Source: Curvibacter gracilis ATCC BAA-807 (lineage in GTDB: Bacteria; Pseudomonadota; Gammaproteobacteria; Burkholderiales; Burkholderiaceae_C). From it: a stretch of DNA of 64,000 bases. The DNA lies in NCBI RefSeq assembly GCF_000518645.1, contig NZ_KI912466.1:245792-309791 (forward strand). Direction: 5' to 3'. How positions within the stretch are numbered: the stretch's first letter is position 1; the number at the start of each line of letters is the position of its first letter. The notes under the pieces were generated by a model, which did no database searches, was not told where the DNA came from, and saw only the letters and a list, made by a program, of their open reading frames with translations. A program made the translations under genes and the position numbers. Positions 8,246 to 17,074 of this stretch are shown here, in pieces.

Positions 8246-10169
8246 GCTCGCGCTGCCGGGCGGCTCGGCACCGCCGGGCCTGCCTGATGTGGCGACGCTG
8301 ACGCGCCTGGCCGGCGAGTTCTTCTCGGCCCTGCCCGGCGGGCTGCCCAAGCCCACGGCGCCGCAGGCCCTGGGGGGCGTGCCCGCGCCAGCCAATGTGC
8401 TGCCCGGTGGCACCTCCACCGGCCCGCTGACGCAGGGCCCGCAATTGCCCGGCACCCTGGCGCCGGGGGCCAATGTGGCGCCCAACAACCCGCAAAGCGT
8501 GCTGTCGCTGGGGGCTTCCACGCCCTCGCTGCAGCCGCACGCGGCCGCGCCCAACGGCCTGCCCGACACCGCCGTGGTGGCCGCCCCAGCACTGGACAGC
8601 CGCTTCGGCGGCCAGGCCCTGGGCGTGCCCCAGGTGGCGGCTGCGCCGAGCGCCCAGCCCCCCTCCACGCCGTCCACACCGTACTACTTCCTTGGCGAAG
8701 CCAGCGGCTACCCCAGCACCGGCCCGGCCGTGGCAGCACCGCGGGATGACCGCGTGAGCGCCCAGTCCTTCGGCCTGCCCGGGGCGGACGAGCTGCGCGC
8801 CCTGCTGAGCAGCAGCAAGAGCCCGGCAGGCTCCCAGGCGGCCGCGCCGGCGGGCACCGGCTCCAGCTACTACTTTGTGCCCAGCGCGAGCGACAGCGTG
8901 GGGGGTGCCAGCACCCCCCTGCCTCACCAGCAGGCCGCACAACGGCCGGCCGGCTTGGACGTGAACGCGGTGCGCCGTGACTTCCCGATCCTGCAGGAGC
9001 GCGTCAACGGCAAGCAACTGGTGTGGTTCGACAACGCCGCCACCACGCACAAGCCGCAATCGGTGATCGACCGTCTGGCCTACTTCTACGCCCACGAGAA
9101 CTCCAACATCCACCGGGCCGCGCACGAGCTGGCTGCCCGCGCCACCGACGCGTACGAAAGTGCGCGTGAAAAGGTGCGGGCCTTCATCGGCGCCCAGTCG
9201 GTGGACGAGGTGATCTTTGTGCGTGGCGCCACCGAGGCCATCAACCTGGTGGCCAAGACCTGGGGCGTACAGAACGTGGGCGAAGGCGACGAGATCATCG
9301 TCTCCAACCTGGAGCACCACGCCAACATCGTGCCCTGGCAACAGCTGGCGGCGCAAAAGGGTGCCCGCATCCGCGTGATCCCGGTGGACGACACCGGCCA
9401 GGTGCTGCTCGACGAGTACCGCAAGCTGCTCAACCCGCGCACCAAGATCGTGGCCGTGACCCAGGTCTCGAACGCGCTGGGCACGGTGGTGCCGGTGCGC
9501 GAGATCGTGGCCATGGCGCATGCGGCCGGGGCCCGGGCCCTGGTGGACGGGGCCCAGTCGGTCAGCCACCTGCGCGTCAATGTGCAGGAGATCGGTGCCG
9601 ATTTCTTCGTGTTCTCCGGGCACAAGATCTTCGGCCCCACCGGCATCGGCGTGGTCTATGGCCGGCGCGAGCTGCTCGACACCATGCCGCCCTGGCAAGG
9701 TGGCGGCAACATGATTGCCGACGTGACCTTTGAGCGCACGGTGTTCCAGCCGCCGCCCAACAAGTTCGAGGCCGGCACCGGCAACATCGCCGACGCGGTG
9801 GGCCTGGGCGCCGCCCTCGACTATGTGCAGCGCATCGGCCTGGACAACATCGCGCGCTACGAGCACGACCTGCTGGCCTACGCCACCCACCTGCTGGCGC
9901 CCATCCCGGGCGTGCGCCTGATCGGCACCGCCGCCGACAAGGCCAGCGTGCTGTCCTTTGTGCTCAAGGGCTACACCACCGAAGAGGTGGGCCGGGCCCT
10001 GAACGAAGAGGGCATCGCGGTGCGCTCGGGCCACCACTGCGCCCAGCCCATCCTGCGCCGCTTCGGCGTGGAGGCCACCGTGCGCCCCTCGCTGGCGTTC
10101 TACAACACCTGCGAAGAGGTGGACCGCTTCATCGCGGTGGTGCGCCGCCTGAGCAGCGGCCGCGGCTGA
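8220..10169 (+). CDS. Cysteine desulfurase with N-terminal encapsulin cargo-loading region
   Basis: The 649-aa protein has two parts. Residues 1 to about 245 are a Pro/Ala/Gly/Ser-rich disordered region with short conserved-looking segments: LTRLAGEFFSALPG (27-40), YYFL (155-158), SFGLPGADELRALL (from 183) and YYFV (217-220). This is the layout of family 2A encapsulin cargo-loading domains. From about 246 a SufS-type PLP desulfurase follows, with the PLP lysine in SGHKIFGP (K469) and the sulfur-accepting Cys in SGHHCAQP (C607). It converts cysteine to alanine plus a persulfide. The ATG at 8220 is chosen because MTTLTPTSELALPGG precedes the first motif; it overlaps the shell gene by 26 bases. 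An ATG at 8175 is also open. Confidence 0.93.
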   Translation: MTTLTPTSELALPGGSAPPGLPDVATLTRLAGEFFSALPGGLPKPTAPQALGGVPAPANVLPGGTSTGPLTQGPQLPGTLAPGANVAPNNPQSVLSLGASTPSLQPHAAAPNGLPDTAVVAAPALDSRFGGQALGVPQVAAAPSAQPPSTPSTPYYFLGEASGYPSTGPAVAAPRDDRVSAQSFGLPGADELRALLSSSKSPAGSQAAAPAGTGSSYYFVPSASDSVGGASTPLPHQQAAQRPAGLDVNAVRRDFPILQERVNGKQLVWFDNAATTHKPQSVIDRLAYFYAHENSNIHRAAHELAARATDAYESAREKVRAFIGAQSVDEVIFVRGATEAINLVAKTWGVQNVGEGDEIIVSNLEHHANIVPWQQLAAQKGARIRVIPVDDTGQVLLDEYRKLLNPRTKIVAVTQVSNALGTVVPVREIVAMAHAAGARALVDGAQSVSHLRVNVQEIGADFFVFSGHKIFGPTGIGVVYGRRELLDTMPPWQGGGNMIADVTFERTVFQPPPNKFEAGTGNIADAVGLGAALDYVQRIGLDNIARYEHDLLAYATHLLAPIPGVRLIGTAADKASVLSFVLKGYTTEEVGRALNEEGIAVRSGHHCAQPILRRFGVEATVRPSLAFYNTCEEVDRFIAVVRRLSSGRG

Positions 10170-10198
10170 CCCACTCAGTCAGCATCAGCCCCAAAACA

Positions 10199-10234
10199 AA
10201 GCCGACCCGGGCTCAGGCCTGGGTCGGCTTTTTT
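10199..10234 (+). terminator. Rho-independent terminator of the encapsulin operon
   Basis: A GC-rich stem pairs AAGCCGACCCGGGC with GCCTGGGTCGGCTT around a TCAG loop and runs directly into six T residues. It lies 30 bases after the desulfurase stop. Its complement may also serve the minus-strand binding-protein gene that ends at 10265. Confidence 0.9.
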
Positions 10235-10264
10235 CATGAGGCCAGGGCCGAGGCCCCTGGCGAT

Positions 10265-11275
10265 TCAAGCCTTGAACAGCTTGTCGAAACGGCGGTCCCA
10301 CAGCGGGGCCACCTCGGCCGGGCCGTCCAGCACGCCGAGCTTCTGGAAGGTGTCGGCCACGTCCTGGTGTCCCTTCACCACGCTGTCGGACACCGCACGC
10401 AGATCGAAATCGGCGCTGCGGTTGTTCCACAGCTCGATCAGGTCGCCCACCGGAATGCGGGTCTCGTCGGCGATCACGCGGGCGTACTCCAGGTAGTTCT
10501 GATTGGCCCACAGGTAGGCACGGCGCAGGCGCAGCAGGTAGTCGCTGATGGCGGCCTGGGTGGCAGGCTGGCTGATCGACTTGGGGTTGGCGTAGATGGG
10601 GAAGTTGCCCGACAGGTAGCCCACCCCGGTCTTGAGCACCCGCGCGCCGTACTTGAGGCGGGCGATCTGGCCGTTGTAGCCATAGATGGCCCAGGCATCG
10701 AGGTCGCCCCGGTCGAAGGCCGACAGGCCGTCGGCCGGGCTCAGGTTGATGGCCTGGATGTCCGAGAAGCTCAGGCCGGCCTCAGCCAATTGCTTGCTCA
10801 GAAAGTAGTGCGCGGTGGTGGCACGCACATAGCCTACCCGCTTGCCCTTGAGGTCGGCGATGCTGCGGATGGCCGTGTCCTTGCGGGCCACGGTCACCTG
10901 GTTGTTCAGGTCTTCACGCACCACCGCGATGAAGCGCACCTGGGCCTTCTGCCGGGCCGCGAACAGGGCCGGGATCTCGCTGCCCGAGCCCAGGTCCAGC
11001 GCGTCGCCGTTGAGCGCCTCGATGTGCAGCACACCGTTGTTCAGCTCGCGCCATTCGATCTTGTAAGGGGTGTCGGTCAGCTTGGCCGCCGTCAGCAGGG
11101 CACGCCAGTTGCCCTTGTAGGTGCCGATGCGCAGGGTCACCTTGGAGAGTTCGGCCGGGTCCACCGTGGAGGCCGGGCTGGCGGCCTGGGCCAGGCCGCC
11201 TGGCAGCCAGGCAGGCGCCGTGAGGGCTGCGCCCAACAGGTGACGGCGGGAAAGCAAAGAGTCGGTCTTGTTCAT
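10265..11275 (-). CDS. ABC transporter substrate-binding protein, aliphatic-sulfonate (SsuA) type
   Basis: The 336-aa periplasmic binding protein starts MNKTDSLLSRRHLLGAA, a twin-arginine-like signal peptide ending near AQA. An upstream TTG-type extension is ignored because the signal peptide begins at this ATG. The mature part has LRIGTYKGNWRALL, a substrate-loop segment with DALDLGSGSEIPALF, and IAVVREDLNNQVTV, all typical of SsuA-like sulfonate binders. It is the last gene of a minus-strand run beginning with the flavin monooxygenase at 13694. No permease or ATPase adjoins it; it may use the importer encoded at 19520-21342 (inference). Confidence 0.85.
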   Translation of the reverse strand: MNKTDSLLSRRHLLGAALTAPAWLPGGLAQAASPASTVDPAELSKVTLRIGTYKGNWRALLTAAKLTDTPYKIEWRELNNGVLHIEALNGDALDLGSGSEIPALFAARQKAQVRFIAVVREDLNNQVTVARKDTAIRSIADLKGKRVGYVRATTAHYFLSKQLAEAGLSFSDIQAINLSPADGLSAFDRGDLDAWAIYGYNGQIARLKYGARVLKTGVGYLSGNFPIYANPKSISQPATQAAISDYLLRLRRAYLWANQNYLEYARVIADETRIPVGDLIELWNNRSADFDLRAVSDSVVKGHQDVADTFQKLGVLDGPAEVAPLWDRRFDKLFKA

Positions 11276-11328
11276 GGAGGGTGGGTTGGTGTTGGGGGTC
11301 TGAAAAGAAGAACGGTGGCGCATGCCCG

Positions 11329-12312
11329 TCAATAGCCGCGCTGGGCATCGACCAGATCAGCCAGCGGCTCGCCCTTCAGGTAGCGCTGGAGCTGGTCGAT
11401 GAACTTGTCGGCCGTGGCGGTCTGCACCTCGCCTGCCGCCCATGAGATGTGGGGCGTCAGACGCACGCGGGGATGGGTGTACAGCGGGTGGCCGGCCGGC
11501 AAGGGCTCGGGGTCGGTCACGTCCAGGGTGGCCGCGCCCAGGCGACCGCTGTCCAGCGCCTGCAGCAGGGCCTCCTGATCGACCAGGGCACCCCGGGCGA
11601 TGTTCACCAGGTGCAGGCCGGGCCGCGCATGGGCCAGGGCCTCGGCGTTGATCACATGGCGCGACTCGGCGGTGATGGGCAGCGCCAGCACCAGGTGGTC
11701 CACCTGGGCCAGCAGTTCGGGCAACGAGCGGGCCTGGGCCACGCCCGGCTCACCCAGGGGCGCGGCACTGCGGCGCAGCGCCGTGACCTGCATGCCAAAG
11801 GCCAGGGCGCGCCGGGCCACGGCCTGGCCGATGGCGCCAAAGCCCAGCAGGCCCAGGTGCTGGCCGGCCAGCAGGCGCAGCGGCTGGGCCTCGGCCCGCT
11901 CGAACTCGCGCCGCCATGCCTCGGGGCTGTTCACGCGGCGCTCGGCCCAGGGCTGGTTGTGCGCCAGCAGGGCCGACAGCACATAGTCGGCAATCGGGGT
12001 GGCGGCCACGCCACGCGCGCAGCTCACCTGGGGCACCTGCAGCAGCCAGGGCGGAAAAAAATCCACCCCCACCGAGGCGGTGTGCACCCAGCGCAGCGTG
12101 CCCGGCCAGCCCGACGGGGCCTGCGCCGGCGCCTGCCGCCAGCCGTGGCCGGGCGCCGTCAGCAGCACATCGGCCTCATGCGCTCTGGCCCAACCGGGGG
12201 CCTCGCGGTCATTGATCACCACCAGGCGCGGGTCCACCGCGGCAATCCGCTCGCCCACCGCCTCGCCCAGCGGGTTCAGCACCACCAGGCGGTCCGAATT
12301 CGGCGCGCCCAT
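11329..12312 (-). CDS. D-2-hydroxyacid dehydrogenase (NAD(P)-dependent)
   Basis: The 327-aa protein belongs to the D-isomer 2-hydroxyacid dehydrogenase family. The Rossmann motif is LLGFGAIGQAVARR. The catalytic Arg is in NIARGALVD, the Glu in DVTDPEPLP, and the His in LTPHISWAAG. It could reduce or oxidise a 2-oxo/2-hydroxy acid released from an organosulfur substrate. Its start overlaps the monooxygenase stop as TGATG, so the two are translationally coupled. The substrate is unknown. Confidence 0.87.
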   Translation of the reverse strand: MGAPNSDRLVVLNPLGEAVGERIAAVDPRLVVINDREAPGWARAHEADVLLTAPGHGWRQAPAQAPSGWPGTLRWVHTASVGVDFFPPWLLQVPQVSCARGVAATPIADYVLSALLAHNQPWAERRVNSPEAWRREFERAEAQPLRLLAGQHLGLLGFGAIGQAVARRALAFGMQVTALRRSAAPLGEPGVAQARSLPELLAQVDHLVLALPITAESRHVINAEALAHARPGLHLVNIARGALVDQEALLQALDSGRLGAATLDVTDPEPLPAGHPLYTHPRVRLTPHISWAAGEVQTATADKFIDQLQRYLKGEPLADLVDAQRGY

Positions 12313-13694
12313 CAGGCCGCCACCGCCTCGGTGGCCGCTGCGGGTGCGGGCGCAGAGGCTTGCGCCTGAGCCTGTTCACGGGCCACGGTGTAACGGTTGG
12401 GCGGCACCGGCAGCCCCAGGTGGGCGCGGAAGGTGTCGTGCGGGTACTCGGTGCGGTAGATGCCGCGCGCCTGCAGCAGTGGCACCACCAGCGCCACAAA
12501 GTCTTTCAGCGAGGTGTTGGGCAGGGCTTCGAAGAAGTTGAAGCCGTCGGCGCCCTCGTTCTCGAACCAGCGCTGGATCTCGTCGGCCACCTGCTCGGCC
12601 GTGCCCACAAAGGTGCGCTTGGGCGCGGCATGCCACTGGGCCACCTGGCGCAGCGTCCAGCCGCGCTCGCGTGCCACCTGCTTGATGCGGTCGCTGGCGG
12701 CCTGCTGGCTGTTCTTGCCGATATCACCCAGGTCAGGAAAGGGCTCGTCGAGCGGGTAGACCGAAAAATCGTGGTCGTTGAAGGGCCGGGCCAGCGCGGC
12801 CAGGGCGTTCTCGATGGGCACCAGCGAGGCGGCGATCTGGTACTTGGCCTCGGCCTCTTCGGCAGTGCGGCCCACGATGGGACGGATGCCGGGCAGCAGG
12901 AAGACCTGGGCCGGGTCGCGGCCGGCGGCGGCCACACGGGCCTTCACGTCGCGGTAGTAGGCCTGGGCCTCGGGCAGGGTGTCGGCATGGAAGAAGATCG
13001 CGTCGGCCCGCCGGGCCGCGAAGTTCTTGCCGTCTTCCGAGGCACCGGCCTGGAAGATCACCGGCTGCCCCTGGCGCGAGCGGGCGATGTTCAGCGGCCC
13101 CTCGACCTGGAAGAACTCACCCTGGTGGTCCAGGCGGTGCAGCTTGGCCGGGTCGAAGAACTGGCCGGTGGCCTTGTTGCGCACCAGGGCATCGTCCTCC
13201 CAGCTGTCCCACAGGCCTTGCACCACATCCAGGTGCTCGTTGGCCAGGCGGTAACGCACATCGTGCGCGTAGTGCTCGGCCTGGCTGTAGTTGCGCGCGC
13301 TGCCGTCCAGCCACGAGGTGACCACGTTCCAGCCGGCGCGACCACCGCTGATGTGGTCCAGCGAGGCGAACTGGCGCGCCACGGTGAAGGGCTCGCTGTA
13401 GCTGGCCGTGACCGTGCCCACCAGGCCGATCTTGGAGGTGACCGCGGCCAGGGCCGACAGGATGGTGAGGGGCTCGAATCGGTTCAGGTAGTGCGGGCTG
13501 GAGCGCTCGGTGATGTGCACGCTGTCGGCCACAAACAGGAACTCGAAGCGCCCCTGTTCGGCCAGCTGGGCCTGCTCGGCATAGAACTTGAAATTGACGC
13601 TGCCGTCGGCCAGCGCGGCCTCGTGGCGCCAATCGCCCCAGCCGGCGCCCACGCCATGCAGCACAAAGCCGAGTTTGAGTTGTCGTGTTGTCAT
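12312..13694 (-). CDS. FMN-dependent monooxygenase, NtaA/SnaA/DszA/SfnG type (LLM class)
   Basis: The 460-aa protein is the second large LLM-class flavin monooxygenase of the window. It shares with the protein at 133-1512 the [12 protein letters not shown] region, a WDSWEDDA segment and QAGASEDG. The start [14 protein letters not shown] is preceded by AAAGG at proper distance; the longer open frame upstream is rejected because it lacks family sequence. This family includes enzymes cleaving sulfones and aminopolycarboxylates. It is first in a probable operon with the dehydrogenase and the SsuA-like protein, downstream of the CysB-like regulator gene. Confidence 0.87.
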   Translation of the reverse strand: MTTRQLKLGFVLHGVGAGWGDWRHEAALADGSVNFKFYAEQAQLAEQGRFEFLFVADSVHITERSSPHYLNRFEPLTILSALAAVTSKIGLVGTVTASYSEPFTVARQFASLDHISGGRAGWNVVTSWLDGSARNYSQAEHYAHDVRYRLANEHLDVVQGLWDSWEDDALVRNKATGQFFDPAKLHRLDHQGEFFQVEGPLNIARSRQGQPVIFQAGASEDGKNFAARRADAIFFHADTLPEAQAYYRDVKARVAAAGRDPAQVFLLPGIRPIVGRTAEEAEAKYQIAASLVPIENALAALARPFNDHDFSVYPLDEPFPDLGDIGKNSQQAASDRIKQVARERGWTLRQVAQWHAAPKRTFVGTAEQVADEIQRWFENEGADGFNFFEALPNTSLKDFVALVVPLLQARGIYRTEYPHDTFRAHLGLPVPPNRYTVAREQAQAQASAPAPAAATEAVAA

Positions 13695-13818
13695 GAAAGA
13701 CCTTTCGGGGATGAATGGAACTGAGATGCGACACCGTAGGCGCCGCAGACCCCTTAGCCAACGAAGATTTGCGGTGATCGATATGTGCCGGGTGCCAGGT
13801 TCCCGGCACGGGGTGGGT

Positions 13819-14859
13819 TCAGTCCGCCAGGGCGGGCACGGCAGGCTGCGCCGCACCCAACAGGGGCCAGGGCTCGGGCGGTGGTGGCGGCGGCGGGGGC
13901 GGTGGCGCGGTGGCCGCCAAGCGGGTGGGGGCACGGCCTTCGTCCAGCGCGGCACGCACCACGCCTGCCGTGAGGCTGGGGGCAAAGGCCTCGATGAATG
14001 ACTCTTCATACGAGCGCAGGTAGGTGCCCGAACGCACGGCCAACCGGGTCAGGTTGAAGCCGAACAGGTGGCTGGCATCCAGCGCGCGCAGGCCTTTGTC
14101 GCGCAGCGGGTCGAAGGCCATGCTGGCCACGATGCCCACACCCATGCCCAGCTCGGCGTAGGTCTTGATGACGTCGGCGTCCATGGCGGTCAGCGCGATC
14201 TCGGGCTGCACCTGGTGGTGCGCAAAGGCCTCGTCGATGTGCGAGCGGCCGGTGTAGCCGGTGTCGTAGGTGATCAGCGGAAACTCGGCCAGGCGGCTCA
14301 GCGTCACCGGGCCGTCGTGCTGCAGCAGCTCGTGCCCGGGCGGGACCACCAGCGAGTGGCTCCAGCGGTAGCAGGGCAAGGCCACCAGGCCCTCGAACTG
14401 GGCCAGCGCCTCGGTGGCGATGCCCACATCGGCCTCGCCCGCCAGCAGCATGGCGGCCACCTGCTGGGGCGTGCCCTGGTGCAGGTGCAGCCGGATTTCG
14501 GGGAAGTGCTGCGAGAACTGCTTGACCGCCCGCGGCAGGGCGTATCGGGCCTGCGAGTGCGTGGCCGCCACCGACAGCTGGCCGCTGCGCGGCGCCACGT
14601 ACTCCTGCCCGGCCTTGCGCAGGTTGTGGCTGTTGAGCAGGATGCGCTCGATGATGGGCAGCACATGGCTGCCGGGCTCGGTCAGGCCCGTGAGGCGCTT
14701 GCCCACGCGCACGAACAGCTCGATGCCGAGCTCATCCTCCAGCTCGCGGATCTGCCGGCTCACGCCGGGTTGCGAGGTGTTCAGGGTCTGGGCCACCTCG
14801 GTGAGGTTGAAGCCGCGTCGCACGGCCTCTCGCACCGATCGGAGTTGCTGGAAGTTCAT
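13819..14859 (-). CDS. LysR-family regulator, CysB/Cbl type, with proline-rich tail
   Basis: The 346-aa protein opens [20 protein letters not shown], the CysB/Cbl pattern, with the helix-turn-helix in [20 protein letters not shown]. The effector domain keeps the CysB-type [11 protein letters not shown] segment. CysB proteins activate sulfur-assimilation genes and sense O-acetylserine or related signals. The tail is unusual: after about residue 315 comes a run of ten prolines and an Ala/Pro-rich end. It lies among sulfonate genes and is the likely regulator of the supercluster (inference); no operator was identified. Confidence 0.88.
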   Translation of the reverse strand: MNFQQLRSVREAVRRGFNLTEVAQTLNTSQPGVSRQIRELEDELGIELFVRVGKRLTGLTEPGSHVLPIIERILLNSHNLRKAGQEYVAPRSGQLSVAATHSQARYALPRAVKQFSQHFPEIRLHLHQGTPQQVAAMLLAGEADVGIATEALAQFEGLVALPCYRWSHSLVVPPGHELLQHDGPVTLSRLAEFPLITYDTGYTGRSHIDEAFAHHQVQPEIALTAMDADVIKTYAELGMGVGIVASMAFDPLRDKGLRALDASHLFGFNLTRLAVRSGTYLRSYEESFIEAFAPSLTAGVVRAALDEGRAPTRLAATAPPPPPPPPPPEPWPLLGAAQPAVPALAD

Positions 14860-15101
14860 GGCGGATGCGTCCTGGGGGTTGGGTCACTTCATAGGCCTCG
14901 ACAGCGTCGATGGCCTCTGAAAAGGACGCGATTCTTCGCCAGTTGCCCGCCGCAGAAAACGAATATTTGGGCAGCACCTTATCGCCAAAACGAGCAAGCA
15001 AAAGCACCCGCCCAGCACCGATGGCCAGGCCCTTTTCAGGGCCCGGCCATGCGGGTGGCGGGCAGCACGCGGGCTGCACCGAAGGGCTCAGGCTGGCGTG
15101 T

Positions 15102-16250
15102 TCAAAGCCCCAGTGCGCGGCGGCCCGCCGCGATGTGCACGCTGTCGTCCTGCGGGGTGTGCACCACGCCGCACTGCACGTCGCGCAGGTGGCGTTCCAG
15201 CGGGTTGCGCCGGGCCAGGCCGTGGTTGCTGCTCAGGGCCACGGCCTGCTGCACGGCCTGCAAGGCATTGTGCGTGGTGACCGACTTGACGATGCCGCTG
15301 TCGGCGTAGTTGGGCTCCAGGCCGGCTTCCAGGTCGGAGACCAGGCTGTCGATCAGACGTTGGTTCACCTTCAGCAAGGCCTCGATCTGGCCCAGGTGCT
15401 CCTGCGCCCGTGGCAAGGTGGACAGCGCCGCGCCGAGGCTGCTGGGTTTGCGGTCGTGCAAAAAACCCACCACCCAGTCGCGGGCGGCGCGGGCCACCCC
15501 GGTGTACAAGGCCGCAAAAAAGGCGGCCATTTCACCTTGCATCAGCAGGTCGCCCTGGCCCCAGTCGGCCGGGGCACGCAGCTCCAGCGGCGCGTCCGCG
15601 GGCAGCAACACGTCTTCGAAGACGATGTCGTGGCTGCCGCTGGCGCGCAGGCCCAGGTGGTCCCAGGTGTTCTCGATGCGGGTGCCGGGCAGGCCGGCGG
15701 GTACCAGGAAAAAGCCGGTGCGCGGCTGCTCGTCGTCGGTGCGGGCCCAGACCAGGTACCAGGCCAGGATCGGTGCTCCGGTGGAGTAGATCTTGCGCCC
15801 CGACAGGCGCCAACCGCCGTCGGGCTGACGCCGGGCGATGGTGGCCGCCAGACCGCCGCGCGCAGGCGTGCCCAGCTCAGGCTCGACCCGCAGGGCATTG
15901 GACAGGCTGACACGCTGCAGCGAATCCTGCACCACGCGGCGCGCCAGCGCCTCGGGCCAGGGCTTGTGGCGCCGGCCCATGCCACGGTGCTGCATGTACT
16001 GCATGGTCAGCACCAGGGCGGTGGCCGGGTCGCCATGCGCCACGGCACCCACCACATCGGTGAGCTGGCCCAGGCTGGCGCCCTGCCCGCCATAGGCCAC
16101 CGGGGCGGCCAGGGTCAGCAGGCCGGCAGCATGCAGGTCGTCGAAGTTGCGGAACGGGAAGCTGCCATCCAGGTCATGCGCCGGCGCACGGGCCGCGAAC
16201 TCGACGGCCAGGGCGCGTGCGGTCTGGCCCCAGCTCAGCGGGGCGTTCAC
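15102..16250 (-). CDS. Acyl-CoA dehydrogenase-fold flavoprotein (SfnB/DszC-like)
   Basis: The 382-aa protein has the acyl-CoA dehydrogenase fold: LTLAAPVAYGGQGASLGQ in the N-terminal domain, LSGRKIYSTGAPILAWYLVWA in the beta domain and a C-terminal helical bundle. In sulfur clusters this fold appears as SfnB and DszC, which oxygenate sulfur compounds with reduced flavin instead of dehydrogenating acyl-CoA. Context favours that role, but catalytic residues were not checked. Its start overlaps the aldolase stop by four bases (ATGA), and it ends the 15102-18178 run. Confidence 0.8.
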   Translation of the reverse strand: MNAPLSWGQTARALAVEFAARAPAHDLDGSFPFRNFDDLHAAGLLTLAAPVAYGGQGASLGQLTDVVGAVAHGDPATALVLTMQYMQHRGMGRRHKPWPEALARRVVQDSLQRVSLSNALRVEPELGTPARGGLAATIARRQPDGGWRLSGRKIYSTGAPILAWYLVWARTDDEQPRTGFFLVPAGLPGTRIENTWDHLGLRASGSHDIVFEDVLLPADAPLELRAPADWGQGDLLMQGEMAAFFAALYTGVARAARDWVVGFLHDRKPSSLGAALSTLPRAQEHLGQIEALLKVNQRLIDSLVSDLEAGLEPNYADSGIVKSVTTHNALQAVQQAVALSSNHGLARRNPLERHLRDVQCGVVHTPQDDSVHIAAGRRALGL

Positions 16251-17062
16251 TGCAGCACCTCGGGTTGCTCGCGCACGATGATGTCGTAGAAGCCCTTGAA
16301 CGAGAACTCGGCGCCGCCCGGGCGGCCGACCTGGCTGTGGGTCAGCACGGCCACGTCATGCGGGATCGGCTGCGGCTTGCCGGCGGCTTCGGCCAGCAGC
16401 TGGGTGTGGCAGGCGTTGTCCAGCGCGATGTACCACCAGGCGGCCGACTCGACCGAGGGGCCGGCGGTCAGGATGCCGTGGTTCTTCAGGATCACGGCCT
16501 TGCGCTGGCCCAGCGCCTTGCCGATGCGGAAGCCCTCGTCGGTCTCCAGCACCACGCCGCTGAAGGTGTCGAACAGGGCGTGGTCCTGGTAGAAGGCGCA
16601 GCCGTCCTGGGTCAGGGGGTCGAGTTCACGACCCAGGGTGGACCAGGCCTTGCCGTAGGTCGAATGGGTGTGGGCCGCGGCCACGATGTCGGGGCGGGCC
16701 TCGTGCAGCGCGGCATGGATGGCGAAGGCGGCCCGGTTGAGCGGGCCCTGGCCCACCACGATCTCACCCTGCGAGTTGACCAGCAGCAGGTCGGACACCT
16801 TGATCTGCGAGAAGTGCAGGCCCAGGGGGTTGACCCAGAAGTGGTCGGTCAACTCGGGGTCGCGCGCCGTGATGTGGCCGGCCAGACCGTGGTCAAAGCC
16901 AAAGCGGGCGAACAGGCGGAAGGCCACGGCCAGGCGCTCCTTGCGGTGGCGGCGCTCGGCCTCCACGCTGGTGCGGGCCGGGGTTTCATCGAACCAGTCC
17001 TTGCGTTGTGGGTTGGGGTTGCGCACCAGGGTGAGCGAAGGGGTTTGCAGAACAGCAGACAT
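16247..17062 (-). CDS. Class II aldolase/adducin family protein
   Basis: The 271-aa protein is a zinc-type class II aldolase. The metal site is visible as AAHTHSTYG, with further histidines in AFYQDHALF and LKNHGILTAG. Family members cleave or isomerise sugar phosphates and related hydroxy-ketoacids. It lies 12 bases after the SsuD-like monooxygenase and overlaps the SfnB-like gene, so it acts in the same pathway, perhaps on the carbon skeleton left after desulfonation. The substrate is unknown. Confidence 0.87.
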   Translation of the reverse strand: MSAVLQTPSLTLVRNPNPQRKDWFDETPARTSVEAERRHRKERLAVAFRLFARFGFDHGLAGHITARDPELTDHFWVNPLGLHFSQIKVSDLLLVNSQGEIVVGQGPLNRAAFAIHAALHEARPDIVAAAHTHSTYGKAWSTLGRELDPLTQDGCAFYQDHALFDTFSGVVLETDEGFRIGKALGQRKAVILKNHGILTAGPSVESAAWWYIALDNACHTQLLAEAAGKPQPIPHDVAVLTHSQVGRPGGAEFSFKGFYDIIVREQPEVLQ

Positions 17063-17074
17063 GGGGGTGCTCCT

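Noticed and set aside
8142-10037. A 631-codon minus-strand frame opposite the cysteine desulfurase
   Set aside because: Antisense shadow; the + strand has the PLP lysine and catalytic Cys.
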